Positions 8,475 to 17,199 of a DNA stretch of 64,000 nucleotides are shown here, piece by piece; the first letter of the stretch is position 1; the number at the start of each line of letters is the position of its first letter. The notes under the pieces were generated by a model. It searched no databases, was not told the origin of the DNA, and saw only the letters and a list, made by a program, of their open reading frames with translations. The stretch lies in assembly GCA_012515445.1 (NCBI GenBank), contig JAAYYI010000040.1, forward strand, positions 1 through 64,000, read 5' to 3'. The DNA is from Candidatus Bathyarchaeota archaeon. GTDB lineage: Archaea; Thermoproteota; Bathyarchaeia; Bathyarchaeales; Bathycorpusculaceae. The position numbers and the translations under genes were made by a program.

Positions 8475-9764
8475 GTGACTTGCTTGCCTAAAGCTTACTG
8501 GGGAGAAATCAAGGATCCCGTACATGGCTACGTGTACATTACTGAAGACGAAAAGGGCATAATCGACACTTACCCCATGCAACGCCTGCGCAGGCTACGC
8601 CAACTGGCGGGATCAGAATACGTTTACCCCGGCGCAAACCACACCCGCTTTGAACACAGCCTCGGCGTCATGTACCTCTCCGGGCAGGTTCTGATTAACC
8701 CAAAAATATCCACAGTCGCATGCAGCGACGAAGTGGACATGTGCCGCATATCCGCCCTCCTACATGACTGTGGCCACGGTCCATTCTCCCACGTTTTTGA
8801 GCACCTCCTGCAGAAAGAACTACACAAAACGCACGAGGACATGACCAGTTGGTTAGTGGAGAAAAGCGAAGTAGCGGATAAACTCTCAAAAATGGGCTAC
8901 AACCCCAAAGAAATCGCCGCGTTAGCCGTAGGAAAACTGCACCGAAAAAACCGCGCCTTCCTCGACCAGATCATCAGTAGTGCTGTAGATGTAGACAAAA
9001 TGGACTTCATAGTCCGCGATACATACCACACGGGCGCCGAGTATGGATTCATCGACGTTTACCGCCTCATACACGCACTTGACCTCTTAGGCGAGAACTT
9101 GGCCGTTGAATTGGGCGCACTATCCGCCCTTGAAGCCTTCGTCATAGCACGTATTGAATCGTTCAAAAGCATCTACTTCCACCGAGTCGGCAGAGCAGCG
9201 CAGATCATGCTATCATTAGCCATGGAGAAAGCCAACGAGGAACTCGGCTTAACCTCATTCAAAACACCCGAAGAGTACCTCGCCATAGACGACTACACGA
9301 TTTGGGGTGCACTCAAGAAATGCAGAGCCTCCAACGAGATCATTAGCAACCTCGAAAACCGCCGCATGCTCAAATGCGCCTACGAACGCACCTTCTACGA
9401 GAAAGACGACATGATATCGAAGCTGTTTGGGCAAGAATCCTACCGTCTTAAGGTGTGTGAAGAGATCGCTCGGGAGGCAGGCGTAGCTCTGGATGCCGTC
9501 ATGATTGACGTGCCCACCGTGCCCTCTGTGCCTTATCATCAGGGTGTATTGATGGGTTCCACGGAGCTTCCAGTGTTCACACGAAGCCCCGCAGGGGAAA
9601 AGAAGATGCAGCGCCTAAGCGAAAGCTCCAAAATATTTGAAACACTCAAGGGCTTCATGAACATCCTAAGAGTATACACCGACGCTGCTAACCGCGCCAA
9701 AGTGGAGAAGGCAACCTCTGAAGTGCTTGGCAAGATTCCTTCAACTGCAAAAATCTCTTTCTAG
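8475..9764 (+). CDS. HD-domain phosphohydrolase (dNTPase/SAMHD1-like)
   Basis: 429 residues. Conserved features of the SAMHD1/dGTPase-like HD family are present: EIKDPVHGYVYITEDE near residue 10, RLRRLRQLAGSEYVYPGANHTRFEHSLG-type H...H region at 37-64, the HD motif LHDCGHGPFSHVFEH, and the downstream aspartate in SSAVDVDKMDFIVRD. It is predicted to hydrolyse nucleotides (dNTP triphosphohydrolase), but the substrate is not proven. The start is GTG at 8475; an in-frame TTG at 8484 is an alternative. It is divergent from tmk. Confidence 0.88.
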   Translation: MTCLPKAYWGEIKDPVHGYVYITEDEKGIIDTYPMQRLRRLRQLAGSEYVYPGANHTRFEHSLGVMYLSGQVLINPKISTVACSDEVDMCRISALLHDCGHGPFSHVFEHLLQKELHKTHEDMTSWLVEKSEVADKLSKMGYNPKEIAALAVGKLHRKNRAFLDQIISSAVDVDKMDFIVRDTYHTGAEYGFIDVYRLIHALDLLGENLAVELGALSALEAFVIARIESFKSIYFHRVGRAAQIMLSLAMEKANEELGLTSFKTPEEYLAIDDYTIWGALKKCRASNEIISNLENRRMLKCAYERTFYEKDDMISKLFGQESYRLKVCEEIAREAGVALDAVMIDVPTVPSVPYHQGVLMGSTELPVFTRSPAGEKKMQRLSESSKIFETLKGFMNILRVYTDAANRAKVEKATSEVLGKIPSTAKISF

Positions 9765-9846
9765 CATCAGATATGTTGTTTCTTAAATACTAGTCATTGC
9801 TCAGTAGAATAAGAACGCAAGAAGAGTGCGTGGGAAGGGAAACATA

Positions 9847-10407
9847 ATGTCCAATCCAGCTAATGCAGACGACAAGAAAATCCTCAGTGTCAGAATCAAA
9901 CGTAAGCCAGAACCTCAACCACCCCAGCAGCCGCCGGTGAAATCAACGCTTTACTCAAGAGAGGAAATCCGCCGGTTCGTCAGCGAATTTGTCTCATCAT
10001 GGATACGCGGCGACATAGTCATCCGTTTCCCAACAGCCGCTGAACTCGCAAAGAAAACCCCGCTAAACATCGCGTTCCCAAATGACCCATCAGTCACGGC
10101 GGAGCTAAAAATCAAAGAACACTACGTTGACACGCTCTCCATCGTCGCAGGCATAAAAGCTGTCCCCACCGACGAGCAAGAGAAGGCAATAGATGAAGTC
10201 TTCAAGATGATGCTAATGTTCCGCAGCTCAAACCGCATTGAGGGGAGAATCATGTCAAGCGACCTCGACAAGCGAATTGCTAAACTTGAGGAAACCGTCA
10301 AGAATCAGGCTAAACTTGTTGACCAGATTACGGGGTACCTGTTTACACCGAAAAAGGGCAAAGCAGCTAAACCCGCTACTGCCAACCCCGCCCAACGTAG
10401 CCTCTAG
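9847..10407 (+). CDS. Protein of unknown function
   Basis: 186 residues from the ATG at 9847. That start is preferred over the upstream GTG at 9826 because GGGAAGGG lies before it. The N-terminus is proline-rich (residues 18-30, with PQPPQQPP), the centre is an alpha/beta region beginning SREEIRRFVSEFVSS, and the C-terminus has a short coiled coil (DLDKRIAKLEETVKNQAKLVD). No catalytic motif is visible and I do not recognise the family. It may be a soluble assembly or nucleic-acid associated protein, but that is a guess. Confidence 0.7.
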   Translation: MSNPANADDKKILSVRIKRKPEPQPPQQPPVKSTLYSREEIRRFVSEFVSSWIRGDIVIRFPTAAELAKKTPLNIAFPNDPSVTAELKIKEHYVDTLSIVAGIKAVPTDEQEKAIDEVFKMMLMFRSSNRIEGRIMSSDLDKRIAKLEETVKNQAKLVDQITGYLFTPKKGKAAKPATANPAQRSL

Positions 10408-10549
10408 GCGGACACTACTACAAATGGTTATGCCAAAAAAGCCCATCTGGAATAAGCTAGAAGAGGCTTAGAGGCTGAATCTGGGCTTCTGGAAGAGGAA
10501 GGTTTATTCAGAAGAGTTTGTATTTTGCTTGTGCTTCGGACTATTGCAT

Positions 10550-10624
10550 GCTCCGGTAGTATAGTCCGGTCAAGTATACCGGCCTTTCGAGTCGGTGACC
10601 CGGGTCCGAATCCCGGCCGGAGCA
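10550..10624 (+). tRNA. tRNA-Glu (anticodon UUC)
   Basis: The acceptor arms GCTCCGG and CCGGAGC pair fully. The anticodon stem CCGGC/GTCGG encloses the loop CTTTCGA, with anticodon TTC at 10586-10588. The T arm is CCGGG-TCCGAAT-CCCGG, with the usual T-loop pattern. The discriminator base is A at 10624 and CCA is not encoded. No intron is present. Confidence 0.96.
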
Positions 10625-10641
10625 CTATTCTCACTTACGTC

Positions 10642-10833
10642 TTATCCATGTGCTTCGTTCGATCTTTTATGCTCTGAATTTTTATGTCTATCAAGCTGGC
10701 TATGGGTATGGAAGGTTTTACCGCATATTTCACAAACAAGATCAGTTTTCGGTTTAACATCAAGCGGCTCCTCCGCAACAGGAGGCGCCCTTGGTAAACT
10801 TGATTTACAGGGGAAAAAAGGGGTTATATTCAT
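10642..10833 (-). CDS. Small single C2H2 zinc finger protein
   Basis: 63 residues. A disordered proline-rich N-terminus is followed by one classical finger: CEICGKTFHTHSQLDRHKNS then EH, that is C-x2-C-x12-H-x4-H with the conserved F and L core residues. Such stand-alone C2H2 fingers are known from archaea but scarce. It probably binds nucleic acid or protein. The gene lies just downstream of tRNA-Glu on the opposite strand. Confidence 0.75.
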   Translation of the reverse strand: MNITPFFPCKSSLPRAPPVAEEPLDVKPKTDLVCEICGKTFHTHSQLDRHKNSEHKRSNEAHG

Positions 10834-10886
10834 AAAATAATGCCTTCAGAAGAATAGCTTGTATGCTTTGCTGATAAAGCTGTGTT

Positions 10887-10920
10887 GTTGTAGCTAAGCA
10901 GCTACAAAAAAAAGAAAAAG
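10887..10920 (-). terminator. Hairpin and T-tract after the DUF996-like gene
   Basis: Reading the minus strand after the stop at 10927, a long pyrimidine tract (CCTTTTTCTTTTTTTTG) is followed by GTAGCTGCTTAGCTAC, a 6-bp stem with a 4-base loop. Archaeal termination mainly needs the T-tract. The hairpin may be incidental. Confidence 0.5.
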
Positions 10921-10926
10921 GAAATG

Positions 10927-11595
10927 TTAGGGTGGCGGGAGCGGTTTTCCGCAGCTGGGGCAGAAGGTGGCGTTTGCGTCCACTGGTGAACCGCAGTTAG
11001 GGCAGTACCTTGTACCTGCCACTGGGCTTGCCGGTGGTGGAGCCGCGTATGGTTGGCTGTAGGGTTGCGTTGGAGCTAGCTTCATCGAAAAGAAGGCTAT
11101 TGCAAGCATTAGAAATGCTATCCAAACCAGTATTAATCCAACTGCTATTATCGTCAGGATTGCACCGTACCAAAGTAGGGTTCCTGCTGTTCTGAACATG
11201 TTTTCGCCTGAACGATCTGCTAGAGTGTTGAATGCACGTCTGAGGTTCATTGCCATCAGCAGATAGAATACGAATGCCACGATCAAGATCACGATAGTGA
11301 GTGCAATTGCGCCTATAGCTGCAAGGAATCCGTCAGTGGCTGGGGCGATAGTGAAGAAGCCTAGAAATAAAGTCGATGATAATGCAGTGGCAGCGATTGA
11401 ACCTATAATGCCGAAGATTAAGCCTTTGAATGCGTGCCCGACGATGCTGGGTTCTTTGTAGTAGTCTGATAAGCCCTTAAGACCGATGAATAGCAAGATG
11501 ATGCCGATGATGCCTATTACCGGAACGAAGCTTAGGAATAATAGCAATGCACCGATTGCCGCTAACATTTTACTTGAATCTGCGTTACTGCTCAA
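10927..11595 (-). CDS. DUF996-like membrane protein with C-terminal zinc ribbon
   Basis: About 222 residues. The first half has the DUF996 pattern: LSFVPVIGIIGIILLFIGLKGLS followed by YYKEPSIVGHAFKG. There are five to six membrane helices and a cytosolic, proline-rich linker. The C-terminus is a double-CxxC zinc ribbon (YCPNCGSPVDANATFCPSCG). The track start is TTG at 11610. A second TTG at 11595 is preceded by GAGGAT at Shine-Dalgarno distance and is preferred here. Function is unknown; zinc-ribbon tails of this kind are common on archaeal membrane proteins. Confidence 0.8.
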   Translation of the reverse strand: MSSNADSSKMLAAIGALLLFLSFVPVIGIIGIILLFIGLKGLSDYYKEPSIVGHAFKGLIFGIIGSIAATALSSTLFLGFFTIAPATDGFLAAIGAIALTIVILIVAFVFYLLMAMNLRRAFNTLADRSGENMFRTAGTLLWYGAILTIIAVGLILVWIAFLMLAIAFFSMKLAPTQPYSQPYAAPPPASPVAGTRYCPNCGSPVDANATFCPSCGKPLPPP

Positions 11596-11745
11596 TTTTA
11601 AAATCCTCAACTAAAAAGTCAGTAGTTAGGGAAATAAAAGCTTTTACAAGCAACCCAGCGCTTAACAAGCAGTAGATCGCCTGCCCCGTCATCCCAACAG
11701 TAATTAAAGCCGACCTACATTGAGAAAACTGGGAAGAACACCACT

Positions 11746-13275
11746 TTGACAGCCAACACAACTCAAACTTACAGGCAACTTTTAGAGAAAACCAAAGACG
11801 CCATGGTTCTCTCCACAGCTGAGGGAGTAATCAATTGGGACATGGAAACCATGATGCCCCCAAAGGGCGTGCAGCAGCGAAGCGAGCAACTGGCGCTACT
11901 AAGCCGCATCCACCATAAACTCGCCACAGACTCCGAAATCGGTAGGCTGCTATCTGAAGTGCAGACGAACCCAGAATATAGCGGAATGGGGCAAGCTGAG
12001 AAGCGAAACATCTACCTCATCAACAAGAGCTACCGAGAACAGACCGCGCTACCTGAGAAACTGGTAGGCGAATTGGCGAAGCAGCAAGCCATCACCGTGA
12101 ATGTCTGGAAGAAAGCTAAAGCCAAAAAAGACTTCAGCCTCTACAAAGCAGACCTGCAGAAGCTCTACACGCTTAATTTGCAAGCTGCAGAAATCCTGAT
12201 GAAAGTTAAAGAAACCAAGACGCCCTACGAAGCACTGATTGACAACTATGAGCCTAAAATGTCAGCGCAGACCATAACTGACACCTTTAACGGTCTCTTA
12301 TCGGGGCTTAAACCGCTTATAGAGAAAGTGGAAGCCACCGAGCAGCCTTCAAGCAACTACCTCAAGCAGCAGGTACCCGTTGAGGAACAACGTAAAATCA
12401 CCCAGTTGATCACCCAGACATTGGGCTACGACACCGCTTCACCCAACGCAAGCGGTAGAGTAGACGAAACCGAGCATCCCTTCACCACAGGCTATTACGA
12501 GGACGTACGCATAACCACACATTACCATCCGGACAACTTTGCAAGCTCATTGTTCTCTGTGCTGCATGAAACCGGCCACGCAGTCTACGAGCAAAACCTC
12601 AACCCTGACTGGATGTATCAGCCGATAGGTAGCCCATGCAGCTACGGCGTGCACGAATCGCAGTCTCGCTTCTATGAGAACATCATCGGCCGCTCCAGCG
12701 AATTCTGGACTGGCTTTATGCCGAAAGTACAGCAGGTAGCGCCAAGCCTAGGTAAGCTGCAACTTAAGCCGTTCCTAGAAGCAATCAACAGAGTACAACG
12801 CTCAAAAGTGCGCATCGAAGCAGACGAAGTAACATACAGCATACACATTATCATCCGCTTCGAACTCGAACGCGACCTCTTCGCAGGCAAAATAAAAATC
12901 GACGAGCTGCCACAGGTATGGAACCAGAAATACCGCGACTACCTAGGCGTAGACGTCAAGGATGACTCAGAGGGTATCATGCAGGATACACACTGGGCAA
13001 GCGGGCTCTACGGTTACTTCCCAAGCTACGCGCTCGGCAACATCTACGACGGGCAAATCCTAGCTGCGTTAACTAAAGACACGCCTGACTGGCGCCTTCA
13101 GCTATATCAGGGAAGTCTCCAGCCTGTGCATCAATGGCTCAAACAAAACATCCACAGCAGAGGAGACATAGTCGAGCCTGAAGAGCTAATCAAGCAGGCA
13201 ACTGGATCAAACATGGATTCAAAACCGTTTATCGCTTACCTGAACGAGAAGTACAGCCGCCTCTACGGATTCTGA
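11746..13275 (+). CDS. M32 family metallocarboxypeptidase (Taq-type)
   Basis: 509 residues, the full M32 length. The zinc site is VLHETGHAVYEQ (HExGH) near residue 270. A downstream glutamate lies in GVHESQSRFYEN, and the family motif DEVTYSIHIIIRFELERDLF sits near residue 363. The predicted activity is stepwise release of C-terminal amino acids in the cytosol. The start is TTG at 11746; GGGAAGAAC lies upstream. Its stop overlaps the stop of the convergent small membrane gene by 13 bases. Confidence 0.95.
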   Translation: MTANTTQTYRQLLEKTKDAMVLSTAEGVINWDMETMMPPKGVQQRSEQLALLSRIHHKLATDSEIGRLLSEVQTNPEYSGMGQAEKRNIYLINKSYREQTALPEKLVGELAKQQAITVNVWKKAKAKKDFSLYKADLQKLYTLNLQAAEILMKVKETKTPYEALIDNYEPKMSAQTITDTFNGLLSGLKPLIEKVEATEQPSSNYLKQQVPVEEQRKITQLITQTLGYDTASPNASGRVDETEHPFTTGYYEDVRITTHYHPDNFASSLFSVLHETGHAVYEQNLNPDWMYQPIGSPCSYGVHESQSRFYENIIGRSSEFWTGFMPKVQQVAPSLGKLQLKPFLEAINRVQRSKVRIEADEVTYSIHIIIRFELERDLFAGKIKIDELPQVWNQKYRDYLGVDVKDDSEGIMQDTHWASGLYGYFPSYALGNIYDGQILAALTKDTPDWRLQLYQGSLQPVHQWLKQNIHSRGDIVEPEELIKQATGSNMDSKPFIAYLNEKYSRLYGF

Positions 13276-13478
13276 GTTGGAGGGGGAACTGGAACCTCAC
13301 AGGTTTCCTTCTTTGTTAACTCATGATAGATGTAGACAATGAGGTAAGCTGCAACTACGCCAATACACATATAGATGCCGCCGTAACCGATCGCGGCGTT
13401 CCATACGTTGGCTCCGACGAGGAAAAGTAGGAAGCCGGCAATAAAAACCGCTAGCAGCAACCAATCAATCTTTTTCAT
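13263..13478 (-). CDS. Small two-helix membrane protein
   Basis: About 71 residues from the ATG at 13478 (MKKIDWLLLAVFIAGF). This start is chosen because GGGGAACTAC precedes it and the upstream 15 codons to 13523 look non-coding. There are two membrane helices (residues 5-25 and 32-52) and a short charged proline-rich tail. No family is recognised. Confidence 0.6.
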   Translation of the reverse strand: MKKIDWLLLAVFIAGFLLFLVGANVWNAAIGYGGIYMCIGVVAAYLIVYIYHELTKKETCEVPVPPPTQNP

Positions 13479-13644
13479 TGTAGTTCCCCGATAGGTTAAA
13501 GATTCCAATGCAAGGCTTGCCATATAAAGATTTACAGAAAACGCCGCCGCACTAAACCGCGCCTGAAAAATGCAGAGAGGAATCGACAGATATTCGCTAA
13601 AAGGCTATGCGCTTAGCAGAATACTCCGCCAATAGTCCGACATT

Positions 13645-13652
13645 TTTATATA
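13645..13652 (+). promoter_or_regulatory. TATA box of the HTH-Fae-Hps gene
   Basis: TTTATATA lies 36-43 bases upstream of the ATG at 13688. This implies a short leader that carries the GAGGT Shine-Dalgarno. The position argues against the longer ORF-track start at 13607, which lies upstream of this promoter. Confidence 0.75.
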
Positions 13653-13687
13653 CCAGCCGAAATACACACACCGCTGAGGTTGAATCA

Positions 13688-15127
13688 ATGTCGGGTGTAG
13701 AAGCAAAAAAACCAAACTCACGCGAAGAATTAGTGAAATTACTTATTGAAGCAGCAAAAAAAGAAGTCGGCTCTAAAGGTAAACCGACAAAACCGACAAT
13801 CATCGGTACAGCAAAAGAAATGGACATTCACAGAGACACACTTTACTCATGGCTAAAGGAATACAATGTCGATTTCAAGGAAATCGCAGATAAGATGTCG
13901 ACAGCCGGTGACGAAGCAGACCAATGCAGCGGCCCAGCATACTTAATCGGTGAATCCCTGGTAGGTGAAGGTAACGAGGTTGCACACGTTGACCTCATGG
14001 TAGGTGACAAAACAGGCCCAGTAGGCCAAGCATTCGCCATGGGATTAACCACGCTCTCAGCAGGCCACACACCACTGCTTGCAGTCGTCCGCCCAAACCT
14101 GCCGCCTAAGCCGCACACGCTCATCGTGCCAAAAGTCACCGTTAAGAACATGGAGGACACTGGTAAAATCTTCGGCCCAGCACAGGCAGCAGTCGCTAAA
14201 GCCATAGCTGACGCAGCAGAAGAAGGCGTAATCCCAGCAGCAAAACTAGACGAGTGGGTTGTCGTCGTAAGCGTATTCATCCACCCACAGGCAAAAGATT
14301 ACCGCAAAATCTACCAGTACAACTATGGCGCAACCAAGATGGCGCTGCAGCGTGCACTCAAGAAGTACCCAACATTAGACAAAGTCAACTATGACAAAGA
14401 CCGCGCAAAGCACCCAATCATGGGCTTCAAAGTTCCACGCCTATGGAGACCACCATACCTACAAATCGCGCTTGACGCACCAAACCTAGAAGGCGCAAAG
14501 AAAGTCATCGAACAGCTACCAGGCAGCGACAGAATCATCCTTGAAGTCGGCACCCCAATGATCAAACGCTACGGCACACGCGTAATCAACGACATCAGAC
14601 AAATTGCAAAAGACAAATTCGTCATCGCAGACCTAAAGACCCTTGACGTCGGCAAAGTAGAAGTTGACATCGCATACGAAGACACCGCAGACGCAGTTGT
14701 CGCAGCAGGACTGGGGCCAGCAGAAACCCTTGACGCAACAGTACAGGAAGCAAGACGCCTAGGAATATACGCAGTAGTAGACATGCTAAACGTAGAAGAT
14801 GTTCTCGCCAAACTAAAATCAATCAAGGACTTCCCAGACATCGTTATCCTGCACAGAGGCATCGACCAAGAAACAGGCAGAAGCAGTGGCTTAGAGCGCA
14901 TAAAGATGATCCGCGAAGCATTCCCCAACAAAAAATTCCTGATCGCAGTCGCAGGCGGCATCGTACCGGAAACAGCTAAAGAAGCACTGGAGAAGGGCGC
15001 AGACATCCTCATCGTCGGCAGATACGTCACTCAATCACGAGATGTTGAACGTGCAGTCCGAGACTTCCTCGAATTGACACCAGCAATGCGTGAAGACATC
15101 GACCTATACAGAGTCCACACAGAATAA
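13688..15127 (+). CDS. fae-hps: HTH domain fused to formaldehyde-activating enzyme / hexulose-6-phosphate synthase
   Basis: 479 residues. Residues 1-70 form an extra domain with a helix-turn-helix look (IIGTAKEMDIHRDTLYSWLK). Residues about 85-245 are Fae, with ESLVGEGNEVAHVDL containing the catalytic histidine, plus VRPNLPPKPHTL and FGPAQAAVAKA. Residues about 265-479 are hexulose-6-phosphate synthase (ALDAPNLEGA, VIADLKTLD, VAGGIVPETA, VGRYVTQS). Fae condenses formaldehyde with tetrahydromethanopterin. Hps interconverts formaldehyde plus ribulose 5-phosphate and hexulose 6-phosphate, which in archaea mainly supplies ribulose 5-phosphate. Fae-Hps fusions are known; the N-terminal HTH is unusual. 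GAGGTTGAATCA precedes the ATG. Confidence 0.95.
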   Translation: MSGVEAKKPNSREELVKLLIEAAKKEVGSKGKPTKPTIIGTAKEMDIHRDTLYSWLKEYNVDFKEIADKMSTAGDEADQCSGPAYLIGESLVGEGNEVAHVDLMVGDKTGPVGQAFAMGLTTLSAGHTPLLAVVRPNLPPKPHTLIVPKVTVKNMEDTGKIFGPAQAAVAKAIADAAEEGVIPAAKLDEWVVVVSVFIHPQAKDYRKIYQYNYGATKMALQRALKKYPTLDKVNYDKDRAKHPIMGFKVPRLWRPPYLQIALDAPNLEGAKKVIEQLPGSDRIILEVGTPMIKRYGTRVINDIRQIAKDKFVIADLKTLDVGKVEVDIAYEDTADAVVAAGLGPAETLDATVQEARRLGIYAVVDMLNVEDVLAKLKSIKDFPDIVILHRGIDQETGRSSGLERIKMIREAFPNKKFLIAVAGGIVPETAKEALEKGADILIVGRYVTQSRDVERAVRDFLELTPAMREDIDLYRVHTE

Positions 15128-15179
15128 ACCTAAGATGCGAGCAAATGCTCGCCAATAATTTTTTATTTCTTTTTTTTGT

Positions 15180-16403
15180 TTATTTGAATATTTTTATGAC
15201 TGCGAAAGCCAAGAGGAACAGTATTCCCGTAATAAAGAACACTAAGTCGTAGCTTAGGGTTGCAGCGATAAAGGGTCCAGCGAGTGCGCCGATGGCAGAG
15301 CCTAAACCGACCATGCCGTCGAAGATGCCTGCTTTTCCTTGAGGGATAATCTCCATTGATAGCGAGAGCATCATGATGTAGTACATTGCATATGAGAAGC
15401 CGAGGATAACAAGTATTACGCAAGTCATCACTGTTGGAAGGAACATATACATGACGACTGCGGTTAAGCTGAAGAGAAGCAGACTTCTGAGAAGTATGTA
15501 CCTTGGCATGTTCTTGCGGATATCCATAGAGTTTGCTTTGCTTCGAATCAGGAAGTACCCTACGGTTGCGCCTATTGAGTTTAGGATATATGCGAGGTAT
15601 ACGTACTCTGATTGACCGCCGAACACTTGCTGCAGGTAAACAGGCAGCGGAGTGAAAAAGATGCCTGTTGCAAGAGAGAACAAAACGATCGCAATGGCAA
15701 ACGACGAAAAGCGGTCCTGCCGCAGTGATCCATCCCAGCGCAGCCCATCCATGAGTCTGGCGGAACCCTCAAATCCGCGGTTGCTGAAATCCAGTTTCCG
15801 CTCTATGCCAACTAGTCTTCGCTCGAAAATCATCAATGGATCAGCGATTAAGCAAACCGCCAACACTAAAGCAACCACGTTTAGGATGCTGCAGAGGTAA
15901 AACGAGTAGTTCGCAAGCAGTGAGAACGCTATGGTTGTTCCGAACATAACCATGCCCGCGGCTAAGCCGATTATGAAGCCGATTTCTGTTAAGCCCTCAT
16001 AGAAGCCAAAGGAGCGTTCCCAGTTGTTGCGGCTGTAATGCTCAGTAACTAGCACATTCTTGGGTGATTCATGCGCTACGTGCAGGAACTGCATGGCTAC
16101 GTAGAGGCCGATGAATACCAGCAGGTTCTGGGCAAACGGTAGTGTCATGAGGAAAAGAATCAGCGCTATTGAGGCGAACGAGAGCAGGATAAATCTCTTG
16201 TAATGCCTTGTTTTATCACAGAGGTAACCCCAAAGGTAGGATGCGGGTATCGAGCAGAAAATCGCGATAGCTGTCATTACACCGAGCGCAAGCATTGGGC
16301 CGCCCAAAATGCTGGTGTCTTGGAATGTAATAACATATAGCGGTATGAATACTGTTAACAGGCCGAAGGCCATGTCGTGGAAGAAGAACCCGAGCCGCCA
16401 CAT
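15180..16403 (-). CDS. Major facilitator superfamily transporter
   Basis: 407 residues with twelve predicted membrane helices in two groups of six. The central cytosolic loop (around residues 195-235) is rich in charge, with RRLVGIERKLDFSNRG. The loop between helices 2 and 3 carries the MFS A-like motif GYLCDKTRHYKR. It is an inner-membrane carrier with unknown substrate. It is convergent with the Fae-Hps gene, separated by a T-rich stretch likely to terminate both. Confidence 0.88.
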   Translation of the reverse strand: MWRLGFFFHDMAFGLLTVFIPLYVITFQDTSILGGPMLALGVMTAIAIFCSIPASYLWGYLCDKTRHYKRFILLSFASIALILFLMTLPFAQNLLVFIGLYVAMQFLHVAHESPKNVLVTEHYSRNNWERSFGFYEGLTEIGFIIGLAAGMVMFGTTIAFSLLANYSFYLCSILNVVALVLAVCLIADPLMIFERRLVGIERKLDFSNRGFEGSARLMDGLRWDGSLRQDRFSSFAIAIVLFSLATGIFFTPLPVYLQQVFGGQSEYVYLAYILNSIGATVGYFLIRSKANSMDIRKNMPRYILLRSLLLFSLTAVVMYMFLPTVMTCVILVILGFSYAMYYIMMLSLSMEIIPQGKAGIFDGMVGLGSAIGALAGPFIAATLSYDLVFFITGILFLLAFAVIKIFK

Positions 16404-16689
16404 GCGAAGACAACGACTTAGAGGTAATATTATAATATTGTCCCAGATGAGAGCGGCATTTGAACTCTAAACAAGGTAGCAGTATATGCATACTCGCCGA
16501 GCGATAGATCCATTTCCGAGACAACTAAGCAATCAAATCCTCAGAATAATAGCCTATATCGCAGAGGAAACCTTTGCAAGGGGCTATGTAAAGCGACTCA
16601 AAAACAATTGGAAATGATATAAAGTCATTTTTGGGCTAAATCCTTAATAGAGAGATTTTCAACTTCATATGCGCTGGAGAGAATATTCA

Positions 16690-17103
16690 ATGGCAAAGTT
16701 CAAAGTCATAGTTTCCGATCCATTATCGGGAGCATCTAAAGTAGTAGAGCTCGAAGAAGGACGCGCAAGCCCACTTATCGGTAGAAAACTGGGCGAAACA
16801 TTAGACGGCGCAGCAGTCGATTTACCAGCTTACAAAGTGCAAGTTCTAGGCGGATCCGACAAAGATGGCGTACCCATGAGATCCAACGTCCACGGTGGTG
16901 TCCGTAGAGCAGTTGTTCTCAGCGGCGGAGCAGGCTTCAAACCCAAAGACAAGGGTCAGCGCAAACGCAAAGTTGTCCGCGGCGACATCATCACTGATGA
17001 AATCGCTCAGATCAACATGAAAATTGTTGAACGCCCAGCCGGAGCAGCACCGATTCCTAAACCTGCACCTAAGCCTAAAGAAGAAGCTGCGGCACAGGCC
17101 TAA
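16690..17103 (+). CDS. rps6e: 30S ribosomal protein eS6
   Basis: 137 residues from the ATG at 16690. This is preferred over the upstream ATG at 16669 because GGAGAG lies 8 bases before it and MAKFKVIVSDP is the expected start. Typical S6e features are GRKLGETLDGAAVDLP and the glycine/arginine segment MRSNVHGGVRRAVVLSGG. A lysine/alanine/proline tail ends the protein. A TATA-like ATGATATAAAG lies near 16615-16625. It heads the cluster leading to aIF2 gamma. Confidence 0.95.
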   Translation: MAKFKVIVSDPLSGASKVVELEEGRASPLIGRKLGETLDGAAVDLPAYKVQVLGGSDKDGVPMRSNVHGGVRRAVVLSGGAGFKPKDKGQRKRKVVRGDIITDEIAQINMKIVERPAGAAPIPKPAPKPKEEAAAQA

Positions 17104-17199
17104 TTTATCGGCTGTGTGCATGCTCAAAACTTATAAACTCCCTTAATTAATTCCTTTTATTCATCTAGTATTTATCTGAGACTAAAGAAGAATAAGACT

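Noticed and set aside
13607-13687. 27-codon upstream extension of the Fae-Hps ORF
   Set aside because: It begins upstream of the TATA box (13645-13652), so it would not be transcribed; the ATG at 13688 has a Shine-Dalgarno.
14569-15030. 153-residue minus-strand ORF inside the Fae-Hps gene
   Set aside because: Shadow ORF; Ser/Ala/Leu-rich translation without motifs, opposite a highly conserved enzyme.
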